Below, in pieces: positions 53,083 through 62,502 of a DNA stretch of 64,000 nt. The notes beneath the pieces were generated by a model. The model was given only the letters and a program-made list of their open reading frames with translations, ran no database searches and was not told the origin of the DNA. The DNA comes from Nodosilinea sp. LEGE 06152 (GTDB lineage: Bacteria; Cyanobacteriota; Cyanobacteriia; Phormidesmidales; Phormidesmidaceae), in NCBI RefSeq assembly GCF_015207525.1, contig NZ_JADEWR010000004.1, positions 79,235 to 143,234 on the forward strand, read 5' to 3'. Every line of letters begins with the position of its first letter. Position 1 is the stretch's first letter. The translations under genes were made by a program, and so were the position numbers.

Positions 53083-55947
53083 TTAGAGGTCAAACTTTAG
53101 ACCGCCGATCACAGAAGGACTGGTTTGACCGCTAAACGCATCTTCGATGCGGAGGTAGATGCCGGGGCCAATGGCGCGTCCGGTACCGACGGTCAAAGGA
53201 ATGCGATCGCCCGCTTCATCGGTAATAAACTGGTGGGTGACAATCGGCAGGCTGCCGCCGCTGGCATCGGCCACCAGAGCGATGACCGGCTCGCCAAACT
53301 CATCCACTAAGGGCTCGGTTTTGTACAGGGCGGTCAGGTTGCCGCTCGGGTCGTAGCCGTAGGCGGGGCGCTGCTCTTCGCCAAAGGGGTTAATTACTGC
53401 CTCAAGCCGCCAGCCCGTTTCCCCACCGCTGCCGCGTCCCAGCGCCAGTCCCTGGGTAAACAGTTCGGCCCGCAGGGTGTTGGCAGCTGGAGTCCAGGGG
53501 GTGTTGCCAAAGTTGAGCACGCCGCCTACTGCCAGTTCGCCCAGCAGTGGCGAAACGTTGGGATAGGTCTCGGTGCGGGTGGTCGCCTGGCGATCGACCT
53601 GGGGTGCGCGATCGCCCCCTGCCCCAGAAACAAATTCAGTTTCGGTCACTTCACCCACCAAAGACTCGACCCCGTGGCGTAGGGTAATGGCGGTGGTCGT
53701 AGCACCCTCAAAGGTAACGACCTGGCGATCGACCTGGTCAGGGGCGACGTTAATCTGCACATTGTTTAGCAAACCATTGGAGTCAATGTTAAAAGCAGCA
53801 GACCCGGAACGATTGGTGGTTTCGGTCACCCGAGTAATCGCTTCGGTGGTGCGGGTTTCAACCTCGGTCCTGGGAGTGGCAAAGAACCGAGTCGTCGTTT
53901 GCCGCTGCACATCGTCGGCCTGAATGCGCTGGGTAGCGGTCGCCGTTGTAATGACATCCTGCTGGTTGCCCAGGCCCAGAGAGAGTGACCCCCGGGCATA
54001 GAGCCCCGCCGCCACGGTGGTCGTGTAGTAGCCCGGCTGACCCGGTTCTCCCGGCACCGTGGTGTCGGCGGTGACCAAACGGTTGCCGATACGAGCATCT
54101 ACTCCGGCTGGGTCGCTCAAGCTCAAGGTAGCTATCAGTTCACCGTTAGGCTCCTGGCGATAGAGACCTCGAACACCGTTAAACTGCACGGTAGCCGCGT
54201 TTTGCTGGGCCAGGGTATCTTCTACGGCATAGATTTCGGTCGCTTCCTGCAAAAAGTTGTCGCGGTGGTGGTCGGCGGCAATGACCTGCCAGCCCCCGAC
54301 CTCAACACGATAGCCAGCGGTCGGATCAACCAGGAGAGGATAGGCCTGCCCAAGCTGTAGGTCTTGGTTCGCCTGCTGTGGCACCAGGGCGTAGATCACC
54401 CGGCGGGCCTCGCCCGCAGCCAGGGTAATTGACTCAGTGGCGTGGCCCTGGCGGGTCCACTGGGGCACAAACTCGGCGCTACCGTCGGTACGCTCAATTA
54501 CCAGCCCGCCGACGTTGTGGGTATAGGCGGCGTTGCCGGGGCCTACCAGGTCGGGGTTGGGGGGCGCGATGATCACCGCCTCGTTCTCTGGTAGCTCAAA
54601 GATGCCGTTGATTGATATCAGGGCACGGCCTGTAACCACCTGGTCGGGGGTGCCGGGCACATAGCCCACCAGCCGAGTGTTGGCTAGCAGCCCGGCTGGC
54701 TGCACCAGGCGAGGGCCGTTGGGGTCAGGGTTCGTGACGACCTGACCGTACATGTCAACTGCTTCGCGGTGGGTAGGGTGCAAGAACTGAGTCAGGCTGA
54801 CGGTACCGCTGAGCCCCGCTTGGTTAACCGCCGCACCAGGATTAAACCGCAGGGTGCCGGTCACCAGAGTAGGGGGTACCGCTGGATTGTCTACCAGGGG
54901 GGGAAGTTGACCCACTAAGCTGCCGCCGTCGCTGCCCAGGCGCACCTGGGCGGCTCCAGCGTAGCGGTTGTAGATTAGCTGCTCGTCGTTGCTGGCTCTA
55001 GCTCCTAGACCGTGGGCCAGGGCGGCGGCACTGAGGCCGGTGAGTTTGACCTGCCCGTAATCGCGCTGTTCCTCAGTGTGAGTAACAACCAGGTCTTGTC
55101 CTACCGGCGTTTCGACCACCTCCTGCTCCTGGCGCACCAGCGGATCGATGGGGGTTTCTATTACCTCGGTGCGATAGCTGATGGTTTCAGAAATAGTTTG
55201 AGTTTCATCAGTGATAACGGCGCTGCCCTCGCCACCCGAGAGCTTGAAATAGTCGCCGTCGTTGAAGTCGCGATCGCCACCGTTGGGCAAATCTTCTACC
55301 GCAAACTGACCCTCACGGGTGAAGTAAATGGCAGATTCGGAGGGTTGGCTATTGTTGGTTCGCAGGTGCAGCACACGCAGCTCTACGGTGTCTGCAACGC
55401 CATAGTTGACCTCGAGGGTGGCCTGAGTGGGAAGCGTACCCTGGGGGCCAGTCACGACGCGATCGCCGCGCACAAACGCTGTACTCCTGCTTTTTTCTGT
55501 CCCATCGGGGCCGTAAACCGTCACCTCAATCCCTTCGCCGTAGGCATGGGCATTGGGTACGTAGCGCAGATTAAACTCTGTAGAGAGTGAAACTGAACTG
55601 GGGTCAAGCTCAAAACCGGGAGCCAGGGGCTGGAGCTGCGTATTTATATTGTCAAGGTTAGTTCTAATATTGACTGTATTGGGGGCAAGTTGATTAGTAA
55701 TTACGGGCTGTGCTCGACCCTCTCGGGGGTTATGAATTAACCCGTTGGGCAGCGGAATATTAGATGTATTTTCTAGTTCTCCGGTAGTTAAAGAAAATGC
55801 ATTTCTCTCAACTCGAACAGCGCCACCCGTCACCTCAGGCAGAGCCTGCACTGCCGCAGGGGAGAGAAAACTGGCACCAGTAGCCAGCAGGGTTAGCGAA
55901 GCAAGGGAGTAAATTTGCTTAGAACAATTGGGGGCAAACGTAGTCAT
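53083..55947 (-). CDS. Large exported protein of unknown function
   Basis: 954-aa protein from ATG 55947 (the frame extends to 55968). A signal peptide is visible (basic-free start, SLASLTLLATGASFL, then SPAAVQAL-PEV). The mature part is beta-rich and low in Cys, with Thr/Val-rich repeated segments such as TETPIDPLVRQEQEVVETP-like and TRTTEAITRVTETTNR. A central LELPENEAVIIAPPNPDL-like stretch and a C-terminus ending GGLKFDL, compatible with an outer-membrane or surface location. I recognise no catalytic domain. Cyanobacteria have families of such surface proteins. A CRP-like site lies about 100 bp upstream. Confidence 0.75.
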   Translation of the reverse strand: MTTFAPNCSKQIYSLASLTLLATGASFLSPAAVQALPEVTGGAVRVERNAFSLTTGELENTSNIPLPNGLIHNPREGRAQPVITNQLAPNTVNIRTNLDNINTQLQPLAPGFELDPSSVSLSTEFNLRYVPNAHAYGEGIEVTVYGPDGTEKSRSTAFVRGDRVVTGPQGTLPTQATLEVNYGVADTVELRVLHLRTNNSQPSESAIYFTREGQFAVEDLPNGGDRDFNDGDYFKLSGGEGSAVITDETQTISETISYRTEVIETPIDPLVRQEQEVVETPVGQDLVVTHTEEQRDYGQVKLTGLSAAALAHGLGARASNDEQLIYNRYAGAAQVRLGSDGGSLVGQLPPLVDNPAVPPTLVTGTLRFNPGAAVNQAGLSGTVSLTQFLHPTHREAVDMYGQVVTNPDPNGPRLVQPAGLLANTRLVGYVPGTPDQVVTGRALISINGIFELPENEAVIIAPPNPDLVGPGNAAYTHNVGGLVIERTDGSAEFVPQWTRQGHATESITLAAGEARRVIYALVPQQANQDLQLGQAYPLLVDPTAGYRVEVGGWQVIAADHHRDNFLQEATEIYAVEDTLAQQNAATVQFNGVRGLYRQEPNGELIATLSLSDPAGVDARIGNRLVTADTTVPGEPGQPGYYTTTVAAGLYARGSLSLGLGNQQDVITTATATQRIQADDVQRQTTTRFFATPRTEVETRTTEAITRVTETTNRSGSAAFNIDSNGLLNNVQINVAPDQVDRQVVTFEGATTTAITLRHGVESLVGEVTETEFVSGAGGDRAPQVDRQATTRTETYPNVSPLLGELAVGGVLNFGNTPWTPAANTLRAELFTQGLALGRGSGGETGWRLEAVINPFGEEQRPAYGYDPSGNLTALYKTEPLVDEFGEPVIALVADASGGSLPIVTHQFITDEAGDRIPLTVGTGRAIGPGIYLRIEDAFSGQTSPSVIGGLKFDL

Positions 55948-56302
55948 GGAGGCATCTCCTGGGGGCAATCTTTGTCTCTGAATAAAGAAACAGTGAATCC
56001 ACCTAGATTTACTCCGTCAGTCCTGTGTTTACTCCCACGCCGTTGCGTGATCTCTGTCACAGGTGCCCTTTGGTTTGGCGTTTATTTGTGCGGCGCTCTT
56101 TCGGTCGGCAACATCTATTGCTCAACCGACTGGCTGCGGCAAAACCAAACAATCAAACCTATTTAGATTTAAAGAATCTAAAACTTTAAGCGCTCAAGAA
56201 CTTCTACCAAGCCCGAACCACACAACCCTAATTCTCCACAGGCCAAACCGCAGGAACGAATAGCATTCGCCCTGTTGAACCGGTGGTAACCCAGAGAGCT
56301 TT
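55948..56302. promoter_or_regulatory. Upstream region of the large exported protein
   Basis: About 355 bp with no gene. It contains the CRP-like site at 56046-56061 and is AT-richer toward 56140-56260. Open frames on the plus strand here are rejected. Confidence 0.45.
56046..56061. promoter_or_regulatory. CRP-like palindrome
   Basis: CGTGATCTCTGTCACA fits TGTGA-N6-TCACA at 9 of 10 defined positions. It lies ~100 bp before the start of the 954-aa exported protein gene. Cyanobacterial cAMP-receptor proteins (SyCRP1) bind this type of site and control surface-appendage genes. NtcA sites (GTA-N8-TAC) differ. Confidence 0.5.
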
Positions 56303-56670
56303 GCCCTATAGATAGCCGTCCCTAGCCCCTTTGTGGCGGCTGAGTGCCCAGCACTCGCTTCGCGAACACCAACGACTCCGCTCAGGGAACGGCTACGGTT
56401 TTTCTATTGTTAGGGGTGCCGCGCTAATGACATGGACAATTGCCCTGAAAACAGCCGTCCCTTCGACTTCGCTCAGGGAACGGCTGTAGCTATTGTGATT
56501 GTTGAGGGTGCGGCGCTAGCAGCATAGCCGCTGCTCTGAAAATAGCTGTTCCCTAGCCCCTTTGGGGCGGCTGAGTGCTCAGCACTCGCTTTGCGAACAC
56601 CAACGACTTCGCGCGGGGAACGACTATGGCTGTCGTTGTCGTTGAGGTGCCGTGCTAACGAATGGACAGT
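56303..56670. repeat. Palindromic dispersed repeat array, family A (3 units)
   Basis: Three head-to-tail units: about 56303-56441 (long), 56442-56532 (short) and 56533-56670 (long). They match the two units at 7469-7669 in inverted orientation. Long units carry the extra TAGCCCCTTTGGGGCGGCTG block and GCGAACACCAACGAC. Each unit ends with GAGGTGCCGTGCTAAC-like sequence. No coding potential. Confidence 0.85.
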
Positions 56671-56769
56671 TACCAGCCAGTAGAGACAGATTTATCGTCA
56701 CGGGCGAGGGCAGGTACCTTTTCATAAAGCTTTCAGGTTAGGATCAAACCGTTGCTACCGCCTAACCCC

Positions 56770-56988
56770 ATGTTTCTGGACGAGCTAACCCCATTTGTAC
56801 AAGAACTGACGGCCCACCCTGTGGCGTTTTTGGGCGGGCTGACATCTGGGCTACTGCGCCTCAGCCTGGCTGATGACCCCGTGAAAAGCTGGCTTCAAAA
56901 CCAGGGAGTCGCCCCCACGGCTGCCGCCGATGGTTTCGATCGCGCCAGTTCCCGCAATGGTGGCCCCCAAAGTATTTCTATCGACTAG
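56770..56988 (+). CDS. Small conserved-looking cyanobacterial protein
   Basis: 72-aa ORF from ATG 56770: FLDELTPFVQELTAHPVAFL, then GGLTSGLLRLSLADDPVKSW, cut here, and a polar Ser/Gly-rich tail. The middle looks like a short amphipathic/hydrophobic helix region followed by DPVKSWL. Proteins of this pattern occur in other cyanobacteria, to my recollection, with unknown function. A TTG start at 56752 is possible. It follows the repeat array. Confidence 0.6.
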   Translation: MFLDELTPFVQELTAHPVAFLGGLTSGLLRLSLADDPVKSWLQNQGVAPTAAADGFDRASSRNGGPQSISID

Positions 56989-57044
56989 TTGCCTGAGCTG
57001 TGGCGACTCGCTGTATCGTGTCGTCACCATCTCGTCGCCGCAGC

Positions 57045-57746
57045 TTAGGCGCGGCTTGGCTGCGGCAGCAGTTCAGCCATCCAGCGATTGACGCGTTCGA
57101 CCAGTGGCGAAGAGCAGTGAGCTGAGCCTTGGGCCGCAGCCAGCGCGCGGCGGTAGTCAGCGATCGCGCAGTTCCAGTCGCCACGCAGGTGGTAGGTGCG
57201 CCCCCGCTCAGCGTAGATAAACTCAGGCAGCTGATGAAACATCAGCGCTTCGTCGAAGCAGTCTAGGGCCAGCTCTAGGGCACCCATTTGGCGCAGCGTT
57301 GCCCCCAGATTGATGCGGGCGCGGCTGTTGAAGGGGTTGAGGTCAACGGCCTGTTCGTAATCGTCTAGGGCGGCGGCCAGGTCACCCAGGGCGGCATGGC
57401 ACATGGCCCGGTTGTTGTAGGCCTGATCGAGATTGGGGCCGAGGGCAACGGCGCGATCGCAGTCGAGCAGAGCTACATAGGGCCGTCCCAGCCACAGGTA
57501 GACCAGGCCGCGATTGCTGTAGTACATCGCCCGGTCGGGATGGCGCTCAATTAGCTGGTTCAGCAGCTGCAGCGCCTGGGAATACTGCTGTCGCTTAACC
57601 GCCGCCGCCGCCAGCCGACTCAGTGTGTCGTCAGCGGTGGTGTACGCGGAGGATAGATCTGAGGCCGCCAGAGTGGCCAAGTCGGTTGGCTGTTCCCCCT
57701 GTGGAAGCGTGCAAACCAGGGGCTGCTGTGATCGGTAGATGTGCAT
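57045..57746 (-). CDS. TPR repeat protein
   Basis: 233-aa protein with about four to five tetratricopeptide repeats, for example HPDRAMYYSNRGLVYLWLGR, LDQAYNNRAMCHAALGDLAA and PFNSRARINLGATLRQMGAL, each with the W/Y-G-A-P pattern of TPRs. It has no signal peptide. It is a protein-binding scaffold of unknown partner. The upstream ~430 bp contain a phased array of GGYTAAACC-like sites. Confidence 0.85.
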   Translation of the reverse strand: MHIYRSQQPLVCTLPQGEQPTDLATLAASDLSSAYTTADDTLSRLAAAAVKRQQYSQALQLLNQLIERHPDRAMYYSNRGLVYLWLGRPYVALLDCDRAVALGPNLDQAYNNRAMCHAALGDLAAALDDYEQAVDLNPFNSRARINLGATLRQMGALELALDCFDEALMFHQLPEFIYAERGRTYHLRGDWNCAIADYRRALAAAQGSAHCSSPLVERVNRWMAELLPQPSRA

Positions 57747-58174
57747 GACTGTATTCCTGTAGTGTGCTCATAAACCGTGAAACTAACCCAGTAAGGTAAA
57801 GGAGTTAGAACCCCTGAGCCCTTACCATCTACGCAGGAACCTTGCTATACAGAGTCCCACGTCAACCGGTGCGACCTCATCCTACCTGTGGCAGTTATCG
57901 AGCCGGCTAACCTAAACTCGTTGGGCTCAAGGGAACAACCCTGGCCCTGACAGGTTGGTTAGACCACTTACCCTGCTCCAATGTCGCTATGGTCGCATCT
58001 ACCCTAGGAAGGCTAAACCGCAAAACAACGGAGGTTAAACCACCTTTTCATGGGTTAACCGGGGCTAAACGCCATAACCTAAGGAAATACACGGAAGATC
58101 CCTATGTAGTTTCTTATCCTTGGGTGAGGATTCCGTAACTACCTGAGTATTTATCGGGCGTTGGTGCGGTGAGT
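57747..58174. promoter_or_regulatory. Spacer with phased GGYTAA(A)CC sites
   Basis: 428 bp upstream of the TPR gene (minus strand), 3' of pcrA, without a gene. GGCTAAACC (58011-58019), GGTTAAACC (58033-58041), GGTTAACC (58053-58060) and GGCTAAACG (58063-58071) recur with start-to-start steps of 22, 20 and 10 bp; GGCTAACC also occurs at 57906-57913. The steps are near multiples of a DNA turn, so this could be an operator array. Confidence 0.5.
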
Positions 58175-60526
58175 CTACTCTGCTCGCTGCAAAGCGGAGA
58201 TCTTAGGGTCGATAATTTTGCGGCCCTGGCCCTGAAAATAGATGGCTAGGCAAATTTTGTTTCCCGCACCAAAGATGTGGGTGACTTCGCCAGCCCCGTA
58301 AGATTTATGCACCACCACATCGCCCACGCTCCAGTCTGACTCGTGGGCACCGCTGCCAGGTTGGGCGGCGGCTTCGCTCTTTTTGCGGGCTTCGCGAATG
58401 GGGGTGCTCCACTTTTGGGGCAGACTCAGAGCGCTGTTGCCGCTGATCAGATCGGTGGGCAGCTCGGCTAAAAACAGCGACGGGCTAGCGGGTTCGCGGT
58501 TGCCGTAGAGGCGGCGCTCACGGGCGTGGGAGATAAACAACCGCTCTTTGGCGCGGGTGATGCCCACGTAGCAGAGACGGCGCTCTTCTTCGGTGGCGGC
58601 GGGGTCTTCCAGCGATCGGTGGTTGGGGAAGAGGCCCTGCTCTAAGCCAACCAGGAACACCACCGGGAACTCCAGCCCCTTGGAGGAGTGCAGAGTCATC
58701 AGCGACACGGCCTTGTTGCCCTCTTTGGTGTCGTCAAGGTCAGAGGCGAGGGAGGCATTGGCTAGAAAGGCCAGCAGGGAGGGGTCTTCGTTCTCTTCCT
58801 CAAACTGGAGGACGGCGTTGTAAAGCTCCTGCACGTTGCCAAAGCGATCGTCGGCCTCGTCGGTGCCCTCAGCCTTTAGGGCCGCCAGGTAGCCGCTGTC
58901 TTCCAGCACGCCCTGAATAATTTCGGAGCCTTTTTGCTCATCGAGGTTTTGGCGGTACTTTTTAATGATGTCGGCAAATTCCAGCACGCCTTTGGCAGAG
59001 CGGCCCGCCAGCGTTTTGACTGAGGTTTCGTCGGCCAGAATTTCCCAGAGGGGAATGCCGCCCAGGGTTTGGGTGGCCTGCTCCAGCTTGTCGAGGGTGC
59101 CCTTACCCACGCCGCGCCGGGGCACGTTGATGATTCGCTTCAGGCTAACGGTATCGAAGGGGTTGGCGATCGCTCGCAGGTAGGCCAGCACGTCTTTAAT
59201 CTCGCGGCGATCGTAGAAGCGCAGGCCCCCTACCACCTGGTAGGGAATGCCGTAGCGGGTCAGTACGTCCTCAAAGGCGCGCGACTGGGCGTTGGTGCGG
59301 TAGAGAATGGCGAAGTGGCCCCAGTGCAGTTCCGGGTGCTGAGTTTCTAAGTTGCGAATCTGGCTGACCACAAAGTCGGCCTCGGCGGTCTCGTCGTCGG
59401 CCCGGTAGCAGTAGATGCTCTCGCCCTCGCCTCGGGTGGCCCGCAGCACCTTGTCGATGCGCTCGGTATTGTTTTCGATCAGGTGGTTGGCGACTTCGAG
59501 AATGTTTGAGGTCGAGCGATAGTTCTCCTCCAGCTTCACCATCGAGCGGGTGTCGTCGTCGGGCAGGCCGTCGCCAAAGTCATCCTGAAAGTTCATCAGA
59601 ATGGTAAAATCGGCAGCTCTAAAGGAATAAATTGATTGATCTGCATCACCAACAACGAAAACAGAGCGGTGGTTCCAGTCTTTGTAGGTAGCGATTGATT
59701 CCCCATTGGTGGCCAGCAGGCGAATCAGCTCGTACTGGGTGCGGTTGGTGTCCTGGTACTCGTCGACTAGAATGTGGCGAAAGCGCTTGTGCCAGTAGGC
59801 GAGTACCTGCTCATTCTGCTGAAACAGGAACACGGGCATCAAAATCAGATCGTCAAAGTCGAGGGCGTTGTTTTCTGCCAGGGCCTTTTGATAGTGACGG
59901 TAGACATCGGCAATCACCCGACCCCGGTAGTTGGGCTGCTCTTTTTCGAGGTCGTCGGGGGTGAGCTTCTGGTTTTTGGCGTTGCTGATTGCAAAGCGCA
60001 CGGAGCGGGGGTTGAACTTTTTGTCGTCCAGGTTCAGGGTCTGGGTGACGATGGTTTTGACCACGCTCTGGGCATCAGACTCGTCAAAAATTGAGAAGCT
60101 CTTGGTCCAGCGGTAACCCGCCGGGTGCTGGTACTTCTCAATGTCAAACCGCAGAATGCGGGCGCAGAGGGCGTGAAAGGTGCCAATCCACAGGTGCTTG
60201 GTGATGGTTTTGTAAACCTGAGATTTCAGCTTGGTTTGCTCGTACTGGGGCAGCGCCGAGAGCGATTTGCCGTGGCGGGCCTGGGCATCCTGCTCGGCAA
60301 ACAGCACCTCAATGCGCTCCTTCATTTCCTTGGCAGCTTTGTTGGTGAAGGTCACCGCCAAAATGTTGTCAGGGTCGGTTTTGTGGGTGAGGACTAGGTT
60401 GGCAATGCGGTAGGTGAGGGCGCGCGTTTTGCCCGACCCCGCCCCCGCCACCACCAGCAGCGGCCCACAGTAGTGCTCGACGGCCTGGCGTTGGGCGGGG
60501 TTGAGGGGGGCGAGAAAGTCAGTCAT
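58175..60526 (-). CDS. pcrA: ATP-dependent DNA helicase PcrA/UvrD
   Basis: 783-aa SF1A 3'-5' helicase for repair and replication restart. Motif I VVAGAGSGKTRALTYR (near 29), motif Ia VTFTNKAAKEMKERI, motif II ILVDEYQDTNRTQYELI, motif III VGDADQSIYSFRAAD, motif IV region LEENYRSTSNIL, motif V LMTLHSSKGLEFPVVFLVGL and motif VI RRLCYVGITRAKERL are all present. A C-terminal Tudor-like domain (WSVGDVVVHKSYGAGEVTHI) fits PcrA. Start ATG 60526 (TDFLAPLNPAQRQAV) was chosen over TTG/ATG 60571. Confidence 0.96.
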   Translation of the reverse strand: MTDFLAPLNPAQRQAVEHYCGPLLVVAGAGSGKTRALTYRIANLVLTHKTDPDNILAVTFTNKAAKEMKERIEVLFAEQDAQARHGKSLSALPQYEQTKLKSQVYKTITKHLWIGTFHALCARILRFDIEKYQHPAGYRWTKSFSIFDESDAQSVVKTIVTQTLNLDDKKFNPRSVRFAISNAKNQKLTPDDLEKEQPNYRGRVIADVYRHYQKALAENNALDFDDLILMPVFLFQQNEQVLAYWHKRFRHILVDEYQDTNRTQYELIRLLATNGESIATYKDWNHRSVFVVGDADQSIYSFRAADFTILMNFQDDFGDGLPDDDTRSMVKLEENYRSTSNILEVANHLIENNTERIDKVLRATRGEGESIYCYRADDETAEADFVVSQIRNLETQHPELHWGHFAILYRTNAQSRAFEDVLTRYGIPYQVVGGLRFYDRREIKDVLAYLRAIANPFDTVSLKRIINVPRRGVGKGTLDKLEQATQTLGGIPLWEILADETSVKTLAGRSAKGVLEFADIIKKYRQNLDEQKGSEIIQGVLEDSGYLAALKAEGTDEADDRFGNVQELYNAVLQFEEENEDPSLLAFLANASLASDLDDTKEGNKAVSLMTLHSSKGLEFPVVFLVGLEQGLFPNHRSLEDPAATEEERRLCYVGITRAKERLFISHARERRLYGNREPASPSLFLAELPTDLISGNSALSLPQKWSTPIREARKKSEAAAQPGSGAHESDWSVGDVVVHKSYGAGEVTHIFGAGNKICLAIYFQGQGRKIIDPKISALQRAE

Positions 60527-60594
60527 TACAGCCGGGTGCGGTTTTTGCCTATCTAGTATGACACTGGCCAAGCGGAAACGATGCCGTGCCGGTT

Positions 60595-61263
60595 TTAGCT
60601 GGCAGTTCTCGCGGCGGCTGCCGCCACCTGACGCAGCAGCAGCACTTGCCAGTAGGGAACTGGGGCAATCAGCACGGTGCCGTTGCCCTCAAAAACATTG
60701 ACCAAAAACTCGCCGGAGGTCATGGAGCCAACTACTGATTTTGTGGCTTTTTCGACTTTGTAGTTGAGCGCTCCGGTACGGGCGATCGCAAAGTTGCCGT
60801 CCACCACCAGCCGCTCCCCGCGCAGTTCCACGGCCTCTACTGGCCCCTGGGCAACCATTACCACCTGGCCTCGGCCCTTTACCTTGGTTTGAAACAGGCC
60901 CTCACCACCCGCTAAACCCGTCAACAGCTTGTTGCGCTCAATCGAAACCTCAACACTGCCATCGCTGGCCCAATAGGCCCCTCGATCTAAGATCCACTCT
61001 TCGCCCGCCAATTCTAAAATGTGATAGCCCGAGAGCGAGGGCTCTAGATACAGCTCGCCTGTACCGGTGTAGGTGGGGCGAAAAATATTTTCTCCCGTCG
61101 CCAGAGACTTCAAAAAGCCGCCCGCTGACGGGGTTTGAGTCTGCATAGTAATCGTGCCGCGCATGTAGTGAAGGGCACCCGATTCAGTACGCACAGTCTC
61201 GTTGTTTAAGACAACTTTGACCAGCCGTGAGCCTTCTCGCTCGATAATTTTGAAGTCGGCCAT
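60595..61263 (-). CDS. AIM24 family protein
   Basis: 222-aa beta-rich protein of the AIM24/TIGR00266 family. Typical segments are ALHYMRGTITMQTQ, GTGELYLEPSLSGYHILEL, and the later GEFLVNVFEGNGTVLIAPVP. The fold resembles that of the tryptophan-RNA-binding attenuator-like beta sandwich. The function in bacteria is unknown; in yeast the mitochondrial homologue affects inner-membrane organisation. It is 5' of pcrA on the same strand, 68 bp apart. Confidence 0.85.
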   Translation of the reverse strand: MADFKIIEREGSRLVKVVLNNETVRTESGALHYMRGTITMQTQTPSAGGFLKSLATGENIFRPTYTGTGELYLEPSLSGYHILELAGEEWILDRGAYWASDGSVEVSIERNKLLTGLAGGEGLFQTKVKGRGQVVMVAQGPVEAVELRGERLVVDGNFAIARTGALNYKVEKATKSVVGSMTSGEFLVNVFEGNGTVLIAPVPYWQVLLLRQVAAAAARTAS

Positions 61264-61543
61264 AGGGGTTTACCAGAGCTGGCTCAATCATAGCGCTGCG
61301 ATCGCCCGTCCCCCCTATCCCCGATAATAGTCACGCTGATGGACAAAGGCGTGGGTACAGATCAAGGTAAGGATAAAACCAAGCTGTTTGGTATCACCAC
61401 GTTTTTAGTGGGCGTTAGCGCACCCTGGTTCACTAACCCAGCAAAAACCTGACTGGAGGAACCGCGGCCAAAAATCCTGTGATATTCTCAGGGGAACAGC
61501 CCGGCGGCTGAGAATTGTGCCCAACGTCAGTTTTTATAACCCT

Positions 61544-62458
61544 ATGAAGTTGTCTCGACGGTGGTTTAACCAGGCCTGCCTGGGGGTAGCGACGGCGCTG
61601 GTGGCGGCTGCCTGTGGCGGTGGTGGCAGCGGCGACGGCGGCGACGTGGTCAGCGTTGGCTCCAAAGATTTTACTGAGCAGCTGATCATCGGCGAAATGT
61701 ACGCCCTGGTGCTAGAAGAAAACGGCTTTACCGTCGAGCGCAAGCTGAATTTGGGCGGCACTCCGGTGGCCCAGGCCGCGATCGAGAGCGGCGAAATTGA
61801 TCTCTACCCCGAGTACACCGGCACAGCCCTGCTGACAGTGCTCAAGCTGCCCGTAAGCAGCGACCAGCAGGCTGTTTACGACACCGTAAAGCAAGCCTAC
61901 CAGGAGCAATTCAACCTGGTGTGGCTCGACCCAGCACCGATGAACAATACCCAGGCGCTGGCAATGACCGAGGAGCGTGCCGAGGCGTTGAACATTCGCA
62001 CCATTTCTGACTTTGCCGCCCAGGCCAGCAACCTGACGCTGATCGGCCCGCCGGAGTTTGAGGTGCGCGAAGACGGGCTGGTGGGGCTACAAGAGGCCTA
62101 CGGTGGCTTTAGCCTGAAGAGCTACAAGCCCGTCGATGCGGGTTTGCGCTACAAAGGCCTAGTCGACGGCGAAGCCGACGTGGCCGTGGCTTTTGGCACT
62201 GACGGTGAAATCAGCGCCTTTAACCTGGTGGTGCTTGAAGACGACGAAGCGCTGTTTCCGCCCTACCAGGTGGCGCCGATTGTGAGTCAGGCGGCGCTAG
62301 ATGCCAACCCGGGCATTGCCGAGGCTCTCAACCAGGTGTCGCCCCTGCTCAACGATGACGTAATGCGCCAGCTCAACTATGAAGTGAGCGGCAACCAGCG
62401 CGAGCCGGCGGATGTCGCCCGCGAGTTTTTGGTCGATGCAGGCCTAGTGACGGAGTAG
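61544..62458 (+). CDS. Osmoprotectant ABC transporter substrate-binding lipoprotein (OpuC/OsmF type)
   Basis: 304-aa lipoprotein binding glycine betaine, choline or carnitine-like compounds. The basic N-terminus (KLSRRWF) and hydrophobic segment end in the lipobox VAAACGG; the acyl-Cys follows. GSKDFTEQLIIGEMYALVLE and GEIDLYPEYTGTALL are diagnostic of OpuAC-type quaternary-ammonium binders. Start ATG 61544 gives a normal leader; the frame reaches back to a GTG at 61517. It heads an operon with the ATPase (44 bp later) and permease. Confidence 0.9.
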   Translation: MKLSRRWFNQACLGVATALVAAACGGGGSGDGGDVVSVGSKDFTEQLIIGEMYALVLEENGFTVERKLNLGGTPVAQAAIESGEIDLYPEYTGTALLTVLKLPVSSDQQAVYDTVKQAYQEQFNLVWLDPAPMNNTQALAMTEERAEALNIRTISDFAAQASNLTLIGPPEFEVREDGLVGLQEAYGGFSLKSYKPVDAGLRYKGLVDGEADVAVAFGTDGEISAFNLVVLEDDEALFPPYQVAPIVSQAALDANPGIAEALNQVSPLLNDDVMRQLNYEVSGNQREPADVAREFLVDAGLVTE

Positions 62459-62502
62459 CTTGCTTAGCCGTCCCTAATAATTCCCCCAGCCGAAAAACAC
62501 CC

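Noticed and set aside
53573..55590. Long plus-strand frames antisense to the 954-aa protein gene (for example 55012-55590)
   Set aside because: These are shadow frames caused by high-GC codon bias of the minus-strand gene; the minus-strand product has a signal peptide and continuous coding structure.
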